Counted from the stretch's first letter, positions 26,495 to 35,706 are shown. The stretch is DNA of 64,000 nt from Flavobacterium sufflavum (GCF_004016525.1 NZ_SACJ01000003.1:186001-250000), one strand, 5' to 3'. The notes: generated from the letters alone by a model not told the origin. A program made the numbers and translations.

Positions 26495-26965
26495 TTATAA
26501 TTTAAAACTCACACCCAAATTAACCGATGAAACAGTAGCTCCATCCTTAGAAATTCCTTTGTAAGCTACATAAACACCTGTTTTTTCCATTTGATAACCA
26601 AACTTTGGTTGGTATAAAAACCCTCCATCATTATCCGTACTAGCACCAATCGCATAACCTAAATCAGCACCAATAAACCAATTATTTGTTAGAGTAAATT
26701 GTGCTGTAGCAGCCACAGGAATAAAACCTACTGCGTCAGCTCCATCTTTCCCTAAATAACTAGTATAACCAGTCGTTATTCCTGCATCAAAACCTTCGGC
26801 TACACTCCAGGTATAAGCCACATCAGCTCCTAAGTTCACAGAACTAAAATCTTTAATATCACCTGTAGGCAAACCTACATGAGCCCCAAGTTTGAAAGCT
26901 CCACTTTGCGCATTTGCAAATCCAAAAGCAAATAGCACCGCTGCTGTTAAAATGATTTTTTTCAT
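26495..26965 (-). CDS. Small outer membrane beta-barrel protein
   Basis: A 156-residue exported protein. The signal peptide MKKIILTAAVLFAFGFANAQ is cleaved after Ala-Gln. The rest is alternating amphipathic strands ending in VSSVNLGVSFKL, the typical C-terminal strand with a final aromatic/hydrophobic residue. Strand wording such as FKLGAHVGLPTGDIKD and YTWSVAEGFDAGITTGY fits the OmpA/OmpX-like eight-strand porin family of Bacteroidota. Function is unknown. It lies in a cluster with two more barrels (27144-27725 and 28050-28604) whose signal peptides resemble its own. It is a monocistronic unit with its own terminator. Confidence 0.75.
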   Translation of the reverse strand: MKKIILTAAVLFAFGFANAQSGAFKLGAHVGLPTGDIKDFSSVNLGADVAYTWSVAEGFDAGITTGYTSYLGKDGADAVGFIPVAATAQFTLTNNWFIGADLGYAIGASTDNDGGFLYQPKFGYQMEKTGVYVAYKGISKDGATVSSVNLGVSFKL

Positions 26966-27096
26966 GGTTTTACATTGTTAAATTAGTAATTTATTAACAT
27001 AAAATTATCGAATCATTAAAAACAAAAGCTTAGTCTTACTAAAAACTTATTAACAACACTATTAACAATTCTTTAACAAGAATAGTTTTTGGCAAA

Positions 27097-27126
27097 AAAA
27101 AGACCATTCTTTCGAATAGTCTTTTT
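27097..27126 (-). terminator. Terminator of the 193-residue barrel gene
   Basis: AAAAGACCATTC (27097-27108) pairs with GAATAGTCTTTT (27114-27125), one mismatch, 18 bases past the stop at 27144, with a T-run in the minus direction. Confidence 0.8.
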
Positions 27127-27143
27127 AAAGAAAATATATAAAA

Positions 27144-27725
27144 TTATAATTTTATAACAGCTCCTAAATTAAATGTTCCTGCTGTATTTTTAAATGAAAA
27201 ATCTTTTGCAGCATCAGTTAAACCAGTTAAACTTTGATAATCTATTAAAAGACTAAAATTATCTGATATTTCAATTTTATAACCAATACCCACATTTAAA
27301 CCAATTTGAGTAGAATTCATCTCATCTTTAAAATCATCTCCATCACTAGTTTTTGCAGATGTCAAAAAACCAATACTCGGACCAAAATTCAAATTCCATT
27401 TTCTCGTACTTCCAAAATGCCAGCTTGCATTTACAGGAATTGTTACATATTTTAATTCATCTTTAAATCCTGAAAATTCAGTTCCCATTGGTTGATAAAT
27501 CAAACCAGAAAGTAAACTCCATCTGTCATTAAAAAAATAATTAGCCCCAACACCAAAACTTGCAGATGTTATTGCAGAGTTTCCGTCTCCAGATTCTCCA
27601 CCGTAATAGTTAGCTGAAATAACTCCTATTTGTGGAACAATTTCAATTTCCCCTTTTTCTCTTAATTGAGCATTAGCAAATCCAAATGCAAATACAGCCA
27701 AGACTGATAAAATAACTTTTTTCAT
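27144..27725 (-). CDS. Outer membrane beta-barrel (porin family) protein
   Basis: A 193-residue exported barrel. The signal peptide is MKKVILSVLAVFAFGFANAQ, nearly the same as in the previous gene. Strand patterns such as ASFGVGANYFFNDRWSLLSGLIYQPMG and KIEISDNFSLLIDYQSLTG end in FNLGAVIKL. This is the PorT-like/OMP_b-brl_2 type of small barrel, common and of unknown role in this phylum. It has a promoter match with TTG-N21-TAGGTTTG at 27752-27783. Divergent from the third barrel gene across 324 bases. Confidence 0.75.
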   Translation of the reverse strand: MKKVILSVLAVFAFGFANAQLREKGEIEIVPQIGVISANYYGGESGDGNSAITSASFGVGANYFFNDRWSLLSGLIYQPMGTEFSGFKDELKYVTIPVNASWHFGSTRKWNLNFGPSIGFLTSAKTSDGDDFKDEMNSTQIGLNVGIGYKIEISDNFSLLIDYQSLTGLTDAAKDFSFKNTAGTFNLGAVIKL

Positions 27726-27751
27726 TATTGATATATGTTAAAATTCGAATA

Positions 27752-27783
27752 CAAACCTAAAACATTTACTACATAAAAACCAA
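27752..27783 (-). promoter_or_regulatory. Promoter of the 193-residue barrel gene
   Basis: Minus strand TTG (27783-27781), 21 bases, TAGGTTTG (27759-27752); the ATG is 27 bases further on. The rest of the 324-base divergent gap up to 28049 is AT-rich and holds only a TATATTTA box (28012-28019) before the next barrel gene; I see no other signal. Confidence 0.6.
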
Positions 27784-28049
27784 ATGTTTTGTTAAAACCA
27801 AAATTAAAAAGCAGTAAATCCAACTAAAAACAAAACCATAAGCAACTCATTTACAGAACACAAAAACAAACACCTCACCAAATTCCGTGATTTTTAAAAA
27901 CCTCACCCTTTTTATATAAAAACAAGATTTTTCTTTCATAAAAATCAACTAAATTAAAAAAACATTGGCTATTTGTTAAAGAATACAATAAAATCATTCC
28001 CTAAACTGTTTTATATTTACAGTCTCAAATCTTAACTAAAAAAATTATT

Positions 28050-28604
28050 ATGAAAAAATCGATTTTAATTGCAGTTATGCTTTTTAGCATTACAACAGCA
28101 TTACAAGCACAATCAATACGTTTTGGTATTAAAGCAGGAGCAAATTTTGCTAATCAAAATGGTGATACTCCCCCTGCTTTCGAAAGTAAAGAATCAATCA
28201 CAAGCTATCACGCTGGTTTAGTAGCTGAAGTCAAACTGTTTGACGGTTTTGCCATCCAGCCAGAACTTTTATATTCTACACAGGGAGCAACTTATAAAAA
28301 TGCCGTTGAGGAATTTAAAAACGAATTAGGCTATCTTTCTATTCCAGTTGTAGCAAAAATAGGTTTAAGCAAAAGTTTAAGTCTGGAATTAGGTCCTCAG
28401 GCTTCATTCTTATTGAGTGACAGAAAAAATGTAAATCTTGAAGACGCTGAAACTTTTGAATTTGGTGTAGTAGGAGGACTTGGTTTAAATATCACAAAAA
28501 GCATATTTGTTCAGGCTCGATACGGACTTGGATTAACAGAAGCTTCTAAAGATGCCGACATTAAAAACTCAACTATTCAGTTGTCAGCTGGTATCATGTT
28601 CTAA
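28050..28604 (+). CDS. Outer membrane beta-barrel (porin family) protein
   Basis: A 184-residue exported barrel. The signal peptide is MKKSILIAVMLFSITTALQAQ. The body opens with SIRFGIKAGANFANQNGD, a very common start for the outer-membrane beta-barrel (OMP_b-brl_2) family. It continues with strands FDGFAIQPELLYSTQGATYKN, YLSIPVVAKIGLSKSLSLELGPQASFLL and a C-terminal QLSAGIMF. Function is unknown. It may share ancestry with the 193-residue protein, whose strands follow the same order (Y-x-P-V/I-P-x-x-x-K/A core). Its terminator is at 28628-28658. Confidence 0.78.
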   Translation: MKKSILIAVMLFSITTALQAQSIRFGIKAGANFANQNGDTPPAFESKESITSYHAGLVAEVKLFDGFAIQPELLYSTQGATYKNAVEEFKNELGYLSIPVVAKIGLSKSLSLELGPQASFLLSDRKNVNLEDAETFEFGVVGGLGLNITKSIFVQARYGLGLTEASKDADIKNSTIQLSAGIMF

Positions 28605-28627
28605 AAAAACTTAGAAAATATAATAAA

Positions 28628-28658
28628 AACCGTCCCGATAATTCAGGACGGTTTTTTA
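28628..28658 (+). terminator. Terminator of the 184-residue barrel gene
   Basis: AACCGTCC (28628-28635) and GGACGGTT (28646-28653) form a perfect stem followed by TTTTTT, 24 bases past the stop. Confidence 0.88.
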
Positions 28659-28678
28659 TTTTTACAAAAAGATAAAAA

Positions 28679-29092
28679 ATGAAAATTAGCATTATAAACG
28701 GTCCTAACCTAAACTTATTAGGAAAACGCGAACCTGAAATTTATGGAAGTCTAACCTTCGAAGAATATTTTGAAGAGCTTCAAAAAAAATTTCCAACTAT
28801 AGAATTCAACTACTACCAAAGCAATATTGAAGGTGAATTAATCGATAAAATCCAGGAATTTGGTTTCTCTTATGATGGAATCATCCTTAATGCCGGTGCA
28901 TACACGCATACCTCTGTAGGTATCGGAGATGCCGTTAAAGGAATCACCACTCCGGTAGTTGAAGTACATATATCGAATACTTTTTCGAGAGAAAGCTTCA
29001 GACACCAATCTTATATTTCAGGAAATGCAAAAGGAGTTGTTTTAGGCTTTGGTCTAAAAAGCTACGATTTAGCCATACAATCTTTTCTATAA
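28679..29092 (+). CDS. aroQ: 3-dehydroquinate dehydratase, type II
   Basis: A 137-residue shikimate-pathway enzyme that dehydrates 3-dehydroquinate to 3-dehydroshikimate. The type II signature is clear: ISIINGPNLNLLGKREPEIYG at the N-terminus, the flexible lid with Arg and Tyr, and the stretches YDGIILNAGAYTHTSVGIGDA and VEVHISNTFSRESFRHQSYIS with the catalytic His. Works as a dodecamer in the cytoplasm. The start at 28679 gives the standard N-terminus. It ends before a strong bidirectional terminator. Confidence 0.95.
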   Translation: MKISIINGPNLNLLGKREPEIYGSLTFEEYFEELQKKFPTIEFNYYQSNIEGELIDKIQEFGFSYDGIILNAGAYTHTSVGIGDAVKGITTPVVEVHISNTFSRESFRHQSYISGNAKGVVLGFGLKSYDLAIQSFL

Positions 29093-29111
29093 GCTGTAGA
29101 TTAAGAGCATA

Positions 29112-29152
29112 AAAAAATGAGTCAATTTTATTAATTTGACTCGTTTTTTTTT
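29112..29152. terminator. Bidirectional terminator between aroQ and the CDF gene
   Basis: GAGTCAA (29119-29125) pairs with TTGACTC (29136-29142), with AAAAAAA before and TTTTTTTTT after, in the convergent gap. Confidence 0.88.
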
Positions 29153-29163
29153 ATCTGATTAGG

Positions 29164-30042
29164 TTATAAACATTCATCATCAGGTTCAATATGTATCAAA
29201 ACATGTCCTAATTCAGGAATCTCTTTTCGCAAAGTATCTTTTAAAATATGAGCCAATTGATGCCCCTCTTTTACCGAAATCTCGGCACTTACGATAGCAT
29301 GCAAATCGACATGGTATTTCATTCCTGATTTTCTTATAAAACATTTTTCGGTATCGATAATTCCTTCAACTTCAGAAGCAACTACTCTAATATGCTCAAT
29401 TAAATCGTCGTACAAATGTTCGTCCATGATTTCACCAAGAGCAGGTCTAAAAATCAAATAACTATTATAAAATATAAAACAGGACGCAAAAAGCGCAGCC
29501 CAATCATCGGCCGCTTCGTATCCTTTTCCTAAAACTAAGGCAATTGTAATTCCAATAAATGCCGCAACAGATGTAATCGCATCACTTCGATGGTGCCAGG
29601 CATCTGCTTTTAAAGAAGAACTATTAGTTTCTATACTTCTTTTCATTACCAGTTGAAAAGAATATTCTTTCCAAATAATCAAAGGAGCCAACACAAATAA
29701 AGTCCATAATTTAGGTAAATCATGAGGTTTTTGTATGTTCCCAATACTTTCATAAGCAATAATAGTAGCCGAAGTAATCAAAAAACCAACCACTAAAAAA
29801 GTAATTAAAGGCTCTGCACGGCCGTGCCCATAAGGATGATTTTCATCTGCCGGTCTATTCGAATATTTGATCCCAAACAGTACTAACAGAGAAGAAAAAA
29901 TATCTGTGGTCGATTCTATTCCATCAGCAATCAGGGCATAAGAATTGCCAAAAAAACCTGCTAAGCCTTTTATAATTGCTAAGCAGGTATTTCCAATTAT
30001 GCTAAAGTAAGTTGCCTGAACGGCTTGCTGTTCTTTACTCAT
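29164..30042 (-). CDS. Cation diffusion facilitator (CDF) metal exporter
   Basis: A 292-residue inner-membrane protein that exports divalent metal ions in exchange for protons. Family features are ALIADGIESTTDIFSSLLVLFG in helix 2 with the Asp metal ligand, ENHPYGHGRAEPL between helices 2 and 3, and KADAWHHRSDAITS in helix 5 with the second site (HxxxD). A C-terminal cytoplasmic domain carries VDLHAIVSAEISVKEGHQLAHILK. About six helices. The metal is not readable (Zn, Fe or Mn). It lies 6 bases after murA and is probably cotranscribed with it. Confidence 0.9.
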   Translation of the reverse strand: MSKEQQAVQATYFSIIGNTCLAIIKGLAGFFGNSYALIADGIESTTDIFSSLLVLFGIKYSNRPADENHPYGHGRAEPLITFLVVGFLITSATIIAYESIGNIQKPHDLPKLWTLFVLAPLIIWKEYSFQLVMKRSIETNSSSLKADAWHHRSDAITSVAAFIGITIALVLGKGYEAADDWAALFASCFIFYNSYLIFRPALGEIMDEHLYDDLIEHIRVVASEVEGIIDTEKCFIRKSGMKYHVDLHAIVSAEISVKEGHQLAHILKDTLRKEIPELGHVLIHIEPDDECL

Positions 30043-30048
30043 ATTTTT

Positions 30049-31362
30049 TTATTCAACACGAACTATCTTAGCTCCAATAGCTCTCAATCTTTCGTCAATA
30101 CGCTCATATCCGCGATCAATTTGTTCTATATTTTGAATAGTACTCGTTCCTTTTGCAGAAAGCGCAGCAATCAATAAAGAGATTCCCGCACGAATATCTG
30201 GCGAAGACATTGTAGTTGCTTTTAAAGTAGATTTAAAATCATGTCCTATAACCACAGCTCTATGCGGATCACACAACATAATTTTTGCCCCCATATCGAT
30301 TAATTTATCCACGAAGAACAATCTACTTTCGAACATTTTTTGATGAATCAATACATCTCCTTTTGCCTGTGTTGCCACAACTAAAACAATACTCAACAAG
30401 TCAGGTGTAAATCCTGGCCAAGGTGCATCGGCAATAGTCAAAATAGAACCATCAATATCAGTTTTTACCTCGTATCCATTTTCGTGAGTTGGAATATAAA
30501 TATCATCTCCTCTACGTTCTAAAGTAATTCCTAATTTTCTAAATGTATTAGGAATCAATCCTAAATTGTCCCAACTTACATTTTTTATTGTAATTTCACT
30601 TCTTGTCATTGCAGCAAGACCAATCCAGCTACCAATTTCAATCATATCAGGAAGAATTCGGTGTTCACAACCACCTAAACGCTCAACTCCTTCAATAGTC
30701 AATAAATTTGAACCAACACCAGTAATTTTAGCCCCCATCGAGTTCAACATCTTACAAAGTTGTTGCAAATATGGCTCACAAGCAGCATTATAAACAGTTG
30801 TAGTTCCTTTAGCCAAAACAGCAGCCATAACAATATTAGCCGTACCGGTAACCGAAGCTTCATCAAGAAGCATATCAGTTCCTGTTAAACCGTCTTTAGC
30901 TTCTACACCATAAAAATGGTCTTCTCTGTTGTAACGGAATTTAGCTCCTAAATTGATGAATCCTTCAAAGTGCGTATCTAATCTTCTTCTTCCAATTTTA
31001 TCCCCTCCAGGTTTTGGAATATATCCTTTTCCAAAACGTGCCAAGAGCGGCCCAACAATCATAATAGAACCTCTTAAAGCACCACCTTCTTTCTTAAAAG
31101 CTTCAGTTTCTAAATAATCTACATTTACTTCATCAGACTGAAAAGTATAAGAACCTGATCCTGTTTTTTCAATTTTCACACCTAGATTACCTAAAAGTGT
31201 AATCAATTTATTAATATCAATAATATCGGGAATATTGTTGATTGTTACTTTTTCAGAAGTTAAAAGTACAGCACATAAAATCTGTAATGCTTCATTTTTT
31301 GCGCCTTGTGGAGTTATTTCTCCTTTTAAACGGATTCCTCCTTCAATTTTAAAAATTCCCAT
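30049..31362 (-). CDS. murA: UDP-N-acetylglucosamine 1-carboxyvinyltransferase
   Basis: A 437-residue enzyme for the first committed step of peptidoglycan synthesis: transfer of enolpyruvate from PEP to UDP-GlcNAc. The start FKIEGGIRLKGEITPQGAKNEALQILCAVLL is classical. The catalytic loop reads KPGGDKIGRR: the Cys of the E. coli loop (Cys115 in PGGC) is Asp121 here. Cys-to-Asp enzymes stay active but escape fosfomycin, which alkylates that Cys. The middle SPDIRAGISLLIAALSAKG and the C-terminal YERIDERLRAIGAKI are intact. It sits in a minus-strand cluster DUF493-DUF4290-murA-CDF. Confidence 0.95.
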   Translation of the reverse strand: MGIFKIEGGIRLKGEITPQGAKNEALQILCAVLLTSEKVTINNIPDIIDINKLITLLGNLGVKIEKTGSGSYTFQSDEVNVDYLETEAFKKEGGALRGSIMIVGPLLARFGKGYIPKPGGDKIGRRRLDTHFEGFINLGAKFRYNREDHFYGVEAKDGLTGTDMLLDEASVTGTANIVMAAVLAKGTTTVYNAACEPYLQQLCKMLNSMGAKITGVGSNLLTIEGVERLGGCEHRILPDMIEIGSWIGLAAMTRSEITIKNVSWDNLGLIPNTFRKLGITLERRGDDIYIPTHENGYEVKTDIDGSILTIADAPWPGFTPDLLSIVLVVATQAKGDVLIHQKMFESRLFFVDKLIDMGAKIMLCDPHRAVVIGHDFKSTLKATTMSSPDIRAGISLLIAALSAKGTSTIQNIEQIDRGYERIDERLRAIGAKIVRVE

Positions 31363-31369
31363 ATTCTTT

Positions 31370-31450
31370 TTTTAAGGTTCTGAGTTACTGAGATTCTAAG
31401 GCTCTAAGTTTTTCTTTAAAAAGACTTAGTCACTTAAATACTTAGCAACT
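31370..31450. other. Intergenic AT-rich stretch with short CTAAG/CTGAG repeats
   Basis: Between murA and the DUF4290 gene the DNA is built of short degenerate words such as GTTACTGAGATTCTAAGGCTCTAAG, with AAGTTTTTCTTTAAAAAGACTT as a loose hairpin. No clear promoter is seen. Confidence 0.35.
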
Positions 31451-31451
31451 T

Positions 31452-32174
31452 CTATTTTTGATTATTATTTTTTTGAAAAGGCTTTTGTTTTCCCTGCCCT
31501 TTATTGTTTTTATTGCTTTGAATTTTAGGTTGGCCTGAAGAAGACGTTTTATTGGACATTCTTTTATTGGTTCTCAATAAATCAGTCGTATTAATCAACT
31601 CTTCAGAACTTTGTAACAAATTCAATTTTCCTCCGGATAATTCATAAAGGTGTTCAAAAATCACGTCATCCTTTACAGTGTCTTTGTTCCAGCTCAAATA
31701 CGATTTTTTCATGTGATTGGCAATTACTTTTACCAATGCACTTTTCATTTCACCCTCTTCCCATTTATTAGCAACATCAATCATGTATTTGATATTGTTA
31801 CCATAATAACGGTATTTTGGAAAATTTTGAGGGTATTTTAAAACATCCGGCTTTAATTGCAATACTTCTCTGGAAGGGATAGGATAAGGAGATTGTACAT
31901 CTAATTTAAAATCAGACATTATAAAAAGCTGATCCCATAATTTATGTTGAAAATCAGGTACATCTCTTAAATGCGGATTCAGGCTTCCCATAACCTGAAT
32001 AATGTATTTCGCAGCTTTATTTCTGGTTTCAGCATCTTCAATAACGGTAGCCTGATCTATTAATTTTTGCAAATGGCGTCCATACTCAGGAATAATCAAA
32101 TGCGATCTTTCGGCATTATATTCTAAATGATGTACTACATCATTCGCATTTTCTTTAATATATTTCTGATTCAT
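31452..32174 (-). CDS. DUF4290 protein
   Basis: A 240-residue cytoplasmic protein of the DUF4290 family, which is confined to Bacteroidota. The N-terminal 190 residues are helical and contain the family wording HHLEYNAERSHLIIPEYGRHLQKLIDQA, KAAKYIIQVMGSLNPHLRDVPDFQHKLWDQLFIMSDF and YPRYRYYGNNIKYMI-like blocks. The last 50 residues are a disordered Asn/Lys/Gln-rich tail. Function is unknown; its steady position beside murA suggests a link with envelope or division, but this is only an inference. Confidence 0.85.
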   Translation of the reverse strand: MNQKYIKENANDVVHHLEYNAERSHLIIPEYGRHLQKLIDQATVIEDAETRNKAAKYIIQVMGSLNPHLRDVPDFQHKLWDQLFIMSDFKLDVQSPYPIPSREVLQLKPDVLKYPQNFPKYRYYGNNIKYMIDVANKWEEGEMKSALVKVIANHMKKSYLSWNKDTVKDDVIFEHLYELSGGKLNLLQSSEELINTTDLLRTNKRMSNKTSSSGQPKIQSNKNNKGQGKQKPFQKNNNQK

Positions 32175-32244
32175 ATTTGATTTATTTAGCGCTTTATTGC
32201 AAAAAAACGCAACTGGATTGTTTCTTTTTCTCTTTTTGCAAAAA

Positions 32245-32529
32245 CTACAATGAAATGATTCCTTCTATAGTAGAAACCTCGATATACTTATCAATAACAG
32301 CCTGAGGACTTGCCATTTGAACATCAACCGAAACACTCGTAAACTTTCCTGTTTTAGACTGAGTAGTTTTTATAACCGCACCTAAACAATTAAAGGCTTG
32401 CTCTACTTGTTTGATTTTTTCATCATCTGTAGGCACAATAAATTTAAATAAATATATCGCTGGCCAGGTATTACTTTTTTCTAATTCGGCTTTTAATCTA
32501 TCGAAAAATTCCTCAGTTTTCTTATCCAT
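32245..32529 (-). CDS. DUF493 (YbeD-like) protein
   Basis: A 94-residue small alpha/beta protein of the DUF493/YbeD family, with the ACT-like pattern NTWPAIYLFKFIVPTDDEKIKQVEQAF then SKTGKFTSVSVDVQMASPQAVIDKYIEVSTIEGIISL. ACT-like folds usually bind small effectors or other proteins; no role is proven. A TATATTTG -7 box lies at 32557-32550, 21 bases before the start, so it probably opens the DUF493-DUF4290-murA-CDF cluster. Confidence 0.85.
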   Translation of the reverse strand: MDKKTEEFFDRLKAELEKSNTWPAIYLFKFIVPTDDEKIKQVEQAFNCLGAVIKTTQSKTGKFTSVSVDVQMASPQAVIDKYIEVSTIEGIISL

Positions 32530-32549
32530 TTTGTCTTTAAAAATAAAAG

Positions 32550-32557
32550 CAAATATA
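32550..32557 (-). promoter_or_regulatory. -7 element of the DUF493 gene
   Basis: Minus strand TATATTTG, 21 bases before the start codon; no TTG at the right spacing. Confidence 0.5.
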
Positions 32558-32757
32558 CAGTTTCAATTCTAAAATATGAATTCTATAATATGATTTTTAG
32601 TAAAATCGTCATTTTGATTCCCTGTATTTTTCAAAATCTAAATTAGTTTGAGTAAGTTTGTTGCTGATGCTGCTTTTTTTTCTGATAAAAAAAGAAAATT
32701 AACACCAAAAACAGCCGTTTTGATTATAAAAAACGAATTAACTTTTTTCTAAATTTC

Positions 32758-34650
32758 ATGTCTGAAACTTTACAAATTCTAAAAAAATACTGGAACCACG
32801 ACAGTTTTAGATTGCCTCAGGAAGAAATTATCGATGCGGTTTTAAACGGCCATGATACCTTTGCTCTTATGCCCACAGGAGGCGGAAAATCAGTATGTTT
32901 TCAAATCCCGGCATTGATGCAAAAAGGAATTTGTTTGGTGATTTCACCTTTAGTAGCCCTGATGAAAGATCAGGTTGCCAACTTACAAAAGCGTGACATC
33001 AAAGCCATTGCTCTTACCGGCGGCATCAAATCAGACGAAATAATTGACTTATTAGACAATTGTCAATACGGAAATTACAAATTCCTTTATTTATCTCCCG
33101 AACGTTTACAATCGGATTGGATTTTAGAGAGAATAAAAAATCTCCCTATCAATCTAATAGCCATAGACGAAGCCCACTGTGTTTCGCAATGGGGACACGA
33201 TTTTCGTCCCGCCTATTTAAAAATTTCGAAGCTAAAAACACTTTTCCCTAAAATCCCTTTTCTTGCTTTGACTGCAACAGCAACTCCAAAAGTCAAAGAA
33301 GACATCTTCAAGGAATTAGGCCTGGAAAATCCAAAATATTTTGAAAAATCTTTCGAAAGAAAAAACATTGCTTACATGGTTTTTGAAATCGAAGACAAGC
33401 TCTTTAGAATAAAACAAATTCTAAGTAAAAACCCGCAACCTTCTATTATATATGTAAGAAACAGAAGAGCCTGTATTGATACTGCCGCCCAACTTAACTC
33501 TTTAGGTTTTAAAGCCACCTATTATCACGGCGGACTTTCAACCAAAGACAAAAATAAAAACATGCAACTTTGGATGAATGAAGAAGTTTTGGTCATGGTT
33601 GCTACCAATGCTTTTGGAATGGGAATTGACAAGGCCAATGTAAAAACAGTAATCCATATTCAACTGCCCGAAAATCTTGAAAATTATTACCAGGAAGCTG
33701 GTCGTGCCGGTAGAAATGAAGAAAAAGCCTTTGCAGTTTTACTAACCAATCCATCGGATGTTGCCCAAACCGAAAATCAGTTTATCTATACATTTCCTGA
33801 TAAACACTTCCTGAAAGAAGTTTTCATCAAAATGTGTAACTATTTTCAAATTGCCTATGGCGAAGGTATTAACGAACAATATTCTTTCAACCTAAATCAG
33901 TTTTGCACCCGATATAAATTCCCTGTTTTAAAAACCTACAATGCCATTCAGTTTTTAGACAGACAGGGAGTCATTAGTTTATCGCAGGAATTCTCAGAAA
34001 AAATAAGTTTGCAATTTATTATCCCTTCTAAAGAAGTCATTCGTTACACGAGTTTGAATCCTAATGACGAAGAAATTATTCTGGCCATCCTGCGTACTTA
34101 TCCCGGAATTTATGATATCCAAACCAACTTCAACCTTCCGCTAATTGCACGAAAATCGAATCATTCAGAAGCAGAGGTTCAAACGGTTTTAGAAAAACTA
34201 AAAGAAAAAGCCATTATCGATTATCATTCGAAAAACAATGATACTACTTTAATTTTTAACGAAATCAGAGAAGACGACAAAACCATTAATCGAATTGCTA
34301 AATATCTGGAAAACCAAAACCAATTAAAAAAGGAACAATTTGAAGCGGTTTTGAATTATGTAAAAAAAGATAAAGTCTGTAAAAGCAAATTGTTATTGGA
34401 ATATTTTGGCGAAAAAAAAGACACTAATTGTGGTATCTGTTCCTACTGTCTTACACAAAAAAAGAAAAAAGAAACCAAACTTTCACTTTCAGCCGAAATA
34501 CTAAGTTTACTAAAAACGGCTGATTTAAATTCGAGAGAAATTCAAATCAAGCTAAATAATCCTTCAGACGATGTTATCTTTGCACTTCAAGAATTATTAG
34601 AAAACAAAAGCATTCTGATAAAATCAAACAATAAATATAGCTTAAAATAA
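32758..34650 (+). CDS. recQ: ATP-dependent DNA helicase RecQ
   Basis: A 630-residue superfamily 2 3'-5' helicase for recombination repair. Motifs in order: FRLPQEEIIDAV (motif 0), MPTGGGKS (Walker A, about 40-47), IDEAHCVSQWGHDFRP (DEAH box), ALTATATP, YHGGLS, ATNAFGMGIDKANVK and QEAGRAGRN (arginine finger region). The RQC zinc region has CKSKLLLEYFGEKKDTNCGICSYC. The C-terminus is short, with no clear HRDC domain. It lies 2 bases before fmt and is probably cotranscribed with it. Confidence 0.93.
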   Translation: MSETLQILKKYWNHDSFRLPQEEIIDAVLNGHDTFALMPTGGGKSVCFQIPALMQKGICLVISPLVALMKDQVANLQKRDIKAIALTGGIKSDEIIDLLDNCQYGNYKFLYLSPERLQSDWILERIKNLPINLIAIDEAHCVSQWGHDFRPAYLKISKLKTLFPKIPFLALTATATPKVKEDIFKELGLENPKYFEKSFERKNIAYMVFEIEDKLFRIKQILSKNPQPSIIYVRNRRACIDTAAQLNSLGFKATYYHGGLSTKDKNKNMQLWMNEEVLVMVATNAFGMGIDKANVKTVIHIQLPENLENYYQEAGRAGRNEEKAFAVLLTNPSDVAQTENQFIYTFPDKHFLKEVFIKMCNYFQIAYGEGINEQYSFNLNQFCTRYKFPVLKTYNAIQFLDRQGVISLSQEFSEKISLQFIIPSKEVIRYTSLNPNDEEIILAILRTYPGIYDIQTNFNLPLIARKSNHSEAEVQTVLEKLKEKAIIDYHSKNNDTTLIFNEIREDDKTINRIAKYLENQNQLKKEQFEAVLNYVKKDKVCKSKLLLEYFGEKKDTNCGICSYCLTQKKKKETKLSLSAEILSLLKTADLNSREIQIKLNNPSDDVIFALQELLENKSILIKSNNKYSLK

Positions 34651-34652
34651 TA

Positions 34653-35600
34653 ATGGAAAAATTACGAATCGTATTTATGGGTACTCCTGACTTTGCCGTA
34701 GGAATCCTTGATACAATATTAAAGAACAATTACGACATTGTAGGAGTCATAACCGCTGCCGACAAACCAGCAGGACGCGGACAGAAAATAAAGTATTCAG
34801 CCGTAAAAGAATATGCTTTGGCAAATAATTTAAACTTATTACAGCCAACTAACCTAAAAGACGAATCCTTTTTAGCCGAATTAAAATCACTTAACGCTAA
34901 TTTACAAATTGTAGTTGCTTTTAGAATGTTACCAAAAGTAGTCTGGGAAATGCCTAGTTTAGGAACATTTAATCTTCATGCTTCACTCCTTCCTAATTAT
35001 CGTGGCGCAGCTCCTATTAATTGGGCTATTATAAACGGAGAAACTAAAACTGGAGTTACCACATTCTTTATTGATGATAAAATAGATACTGGCGCAATGA
35101 TTCTGAGCTCAGAAACTGAAATTGATCCAAATGAAAATGCAGGACAACTTCACGATCGTTTAATGAGCTTAGGAAGCAGCACTGTTATTAAAACCTTGAA
35201 CTTAATAGAAAATGGCAATGTCACCACTACTATCCAAACAGAAGATGACGATATTAAAACAGCCTATAAACTCAATAAGGAAAACTGCAAGATTGACTGG
35301 AGCAAATCTTCATTAGAAATCAACAACCTTATCAGAGGTTTAAGTCCTTATCCTGCCTCATGGTGTCTCTTTACCGATAAAGACCAGGAATGGAATGTAA
35401 AAATTTACGAATCTAAAATAATCACTGAAAGCCATAATTTTAATATTGGAACAATTATTAGCACCAAAAAAGAATTAAAAATCGCAACAAAAGATGGCTT
35501 CATACAAGTACTAAATTTACAATTTCCAGGTAAAAAGAAAATGGCTACAGCCGAATTACTCAATGGAATTTCATTTTCAGAAGGAGCAAAAGCTGTATAA
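34653..35600 (+). CDS. fmt: Methionyl-tRNA formyltransferase
   Basis: A 315-residue enzyme that formylates the initiator Met-tRNA using 10-formyltetrahydrofolate. Features: RIVFMGTPDFAVGILDTIL, the folate/catalytic region FNLHASLLPNYRGAAPINWAIINGE (conserved Asn-His) and the TGVTTFFIDDKIDTGAMI block with the catalytic Asp. The C-terminal tRNA-binding domain includes IRGLSPYPASWCLF. Length and order are standard. Directly follows recQ, 2 bases apart. Confidence 0.95.
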   Translation: MEKLRIVFMGTPDFAVGILDTILKNNYDIVGVITAADKPAGRGQKIKYSAVKEYALANNLNLLQPTNLKDESFLAELKSLNANLQIVVAFRMLPKVVWEMPSLGTFNLHASLLPNYRGAAPINWAIINGETKTGVTTFFIDDKIDTGAMILSSETEIDPNENAGQLHDRLMSLGSSTVIKTLNLIENGNVTTTIQTEDDDIKTAYKLNKENCKIDWSKSSLEINNLIRGLSPYPASWCLFTDKDQEWNVKIYESKIITESHNFNIGTIISTKKELKIATKDGFIQVLNLQFPGKKKMATAELLNGISFSEGAKAV

Positions 35601-35706
35601 CCCCAATAAAATTAGGGTGTAAGAGCAAAAACAAGCAAAAAAACAATAGTGTTATGAACAAAAAACACAAGTTATTAACAAAAGACAGTAAAATCAACAA
35701 AAACAC

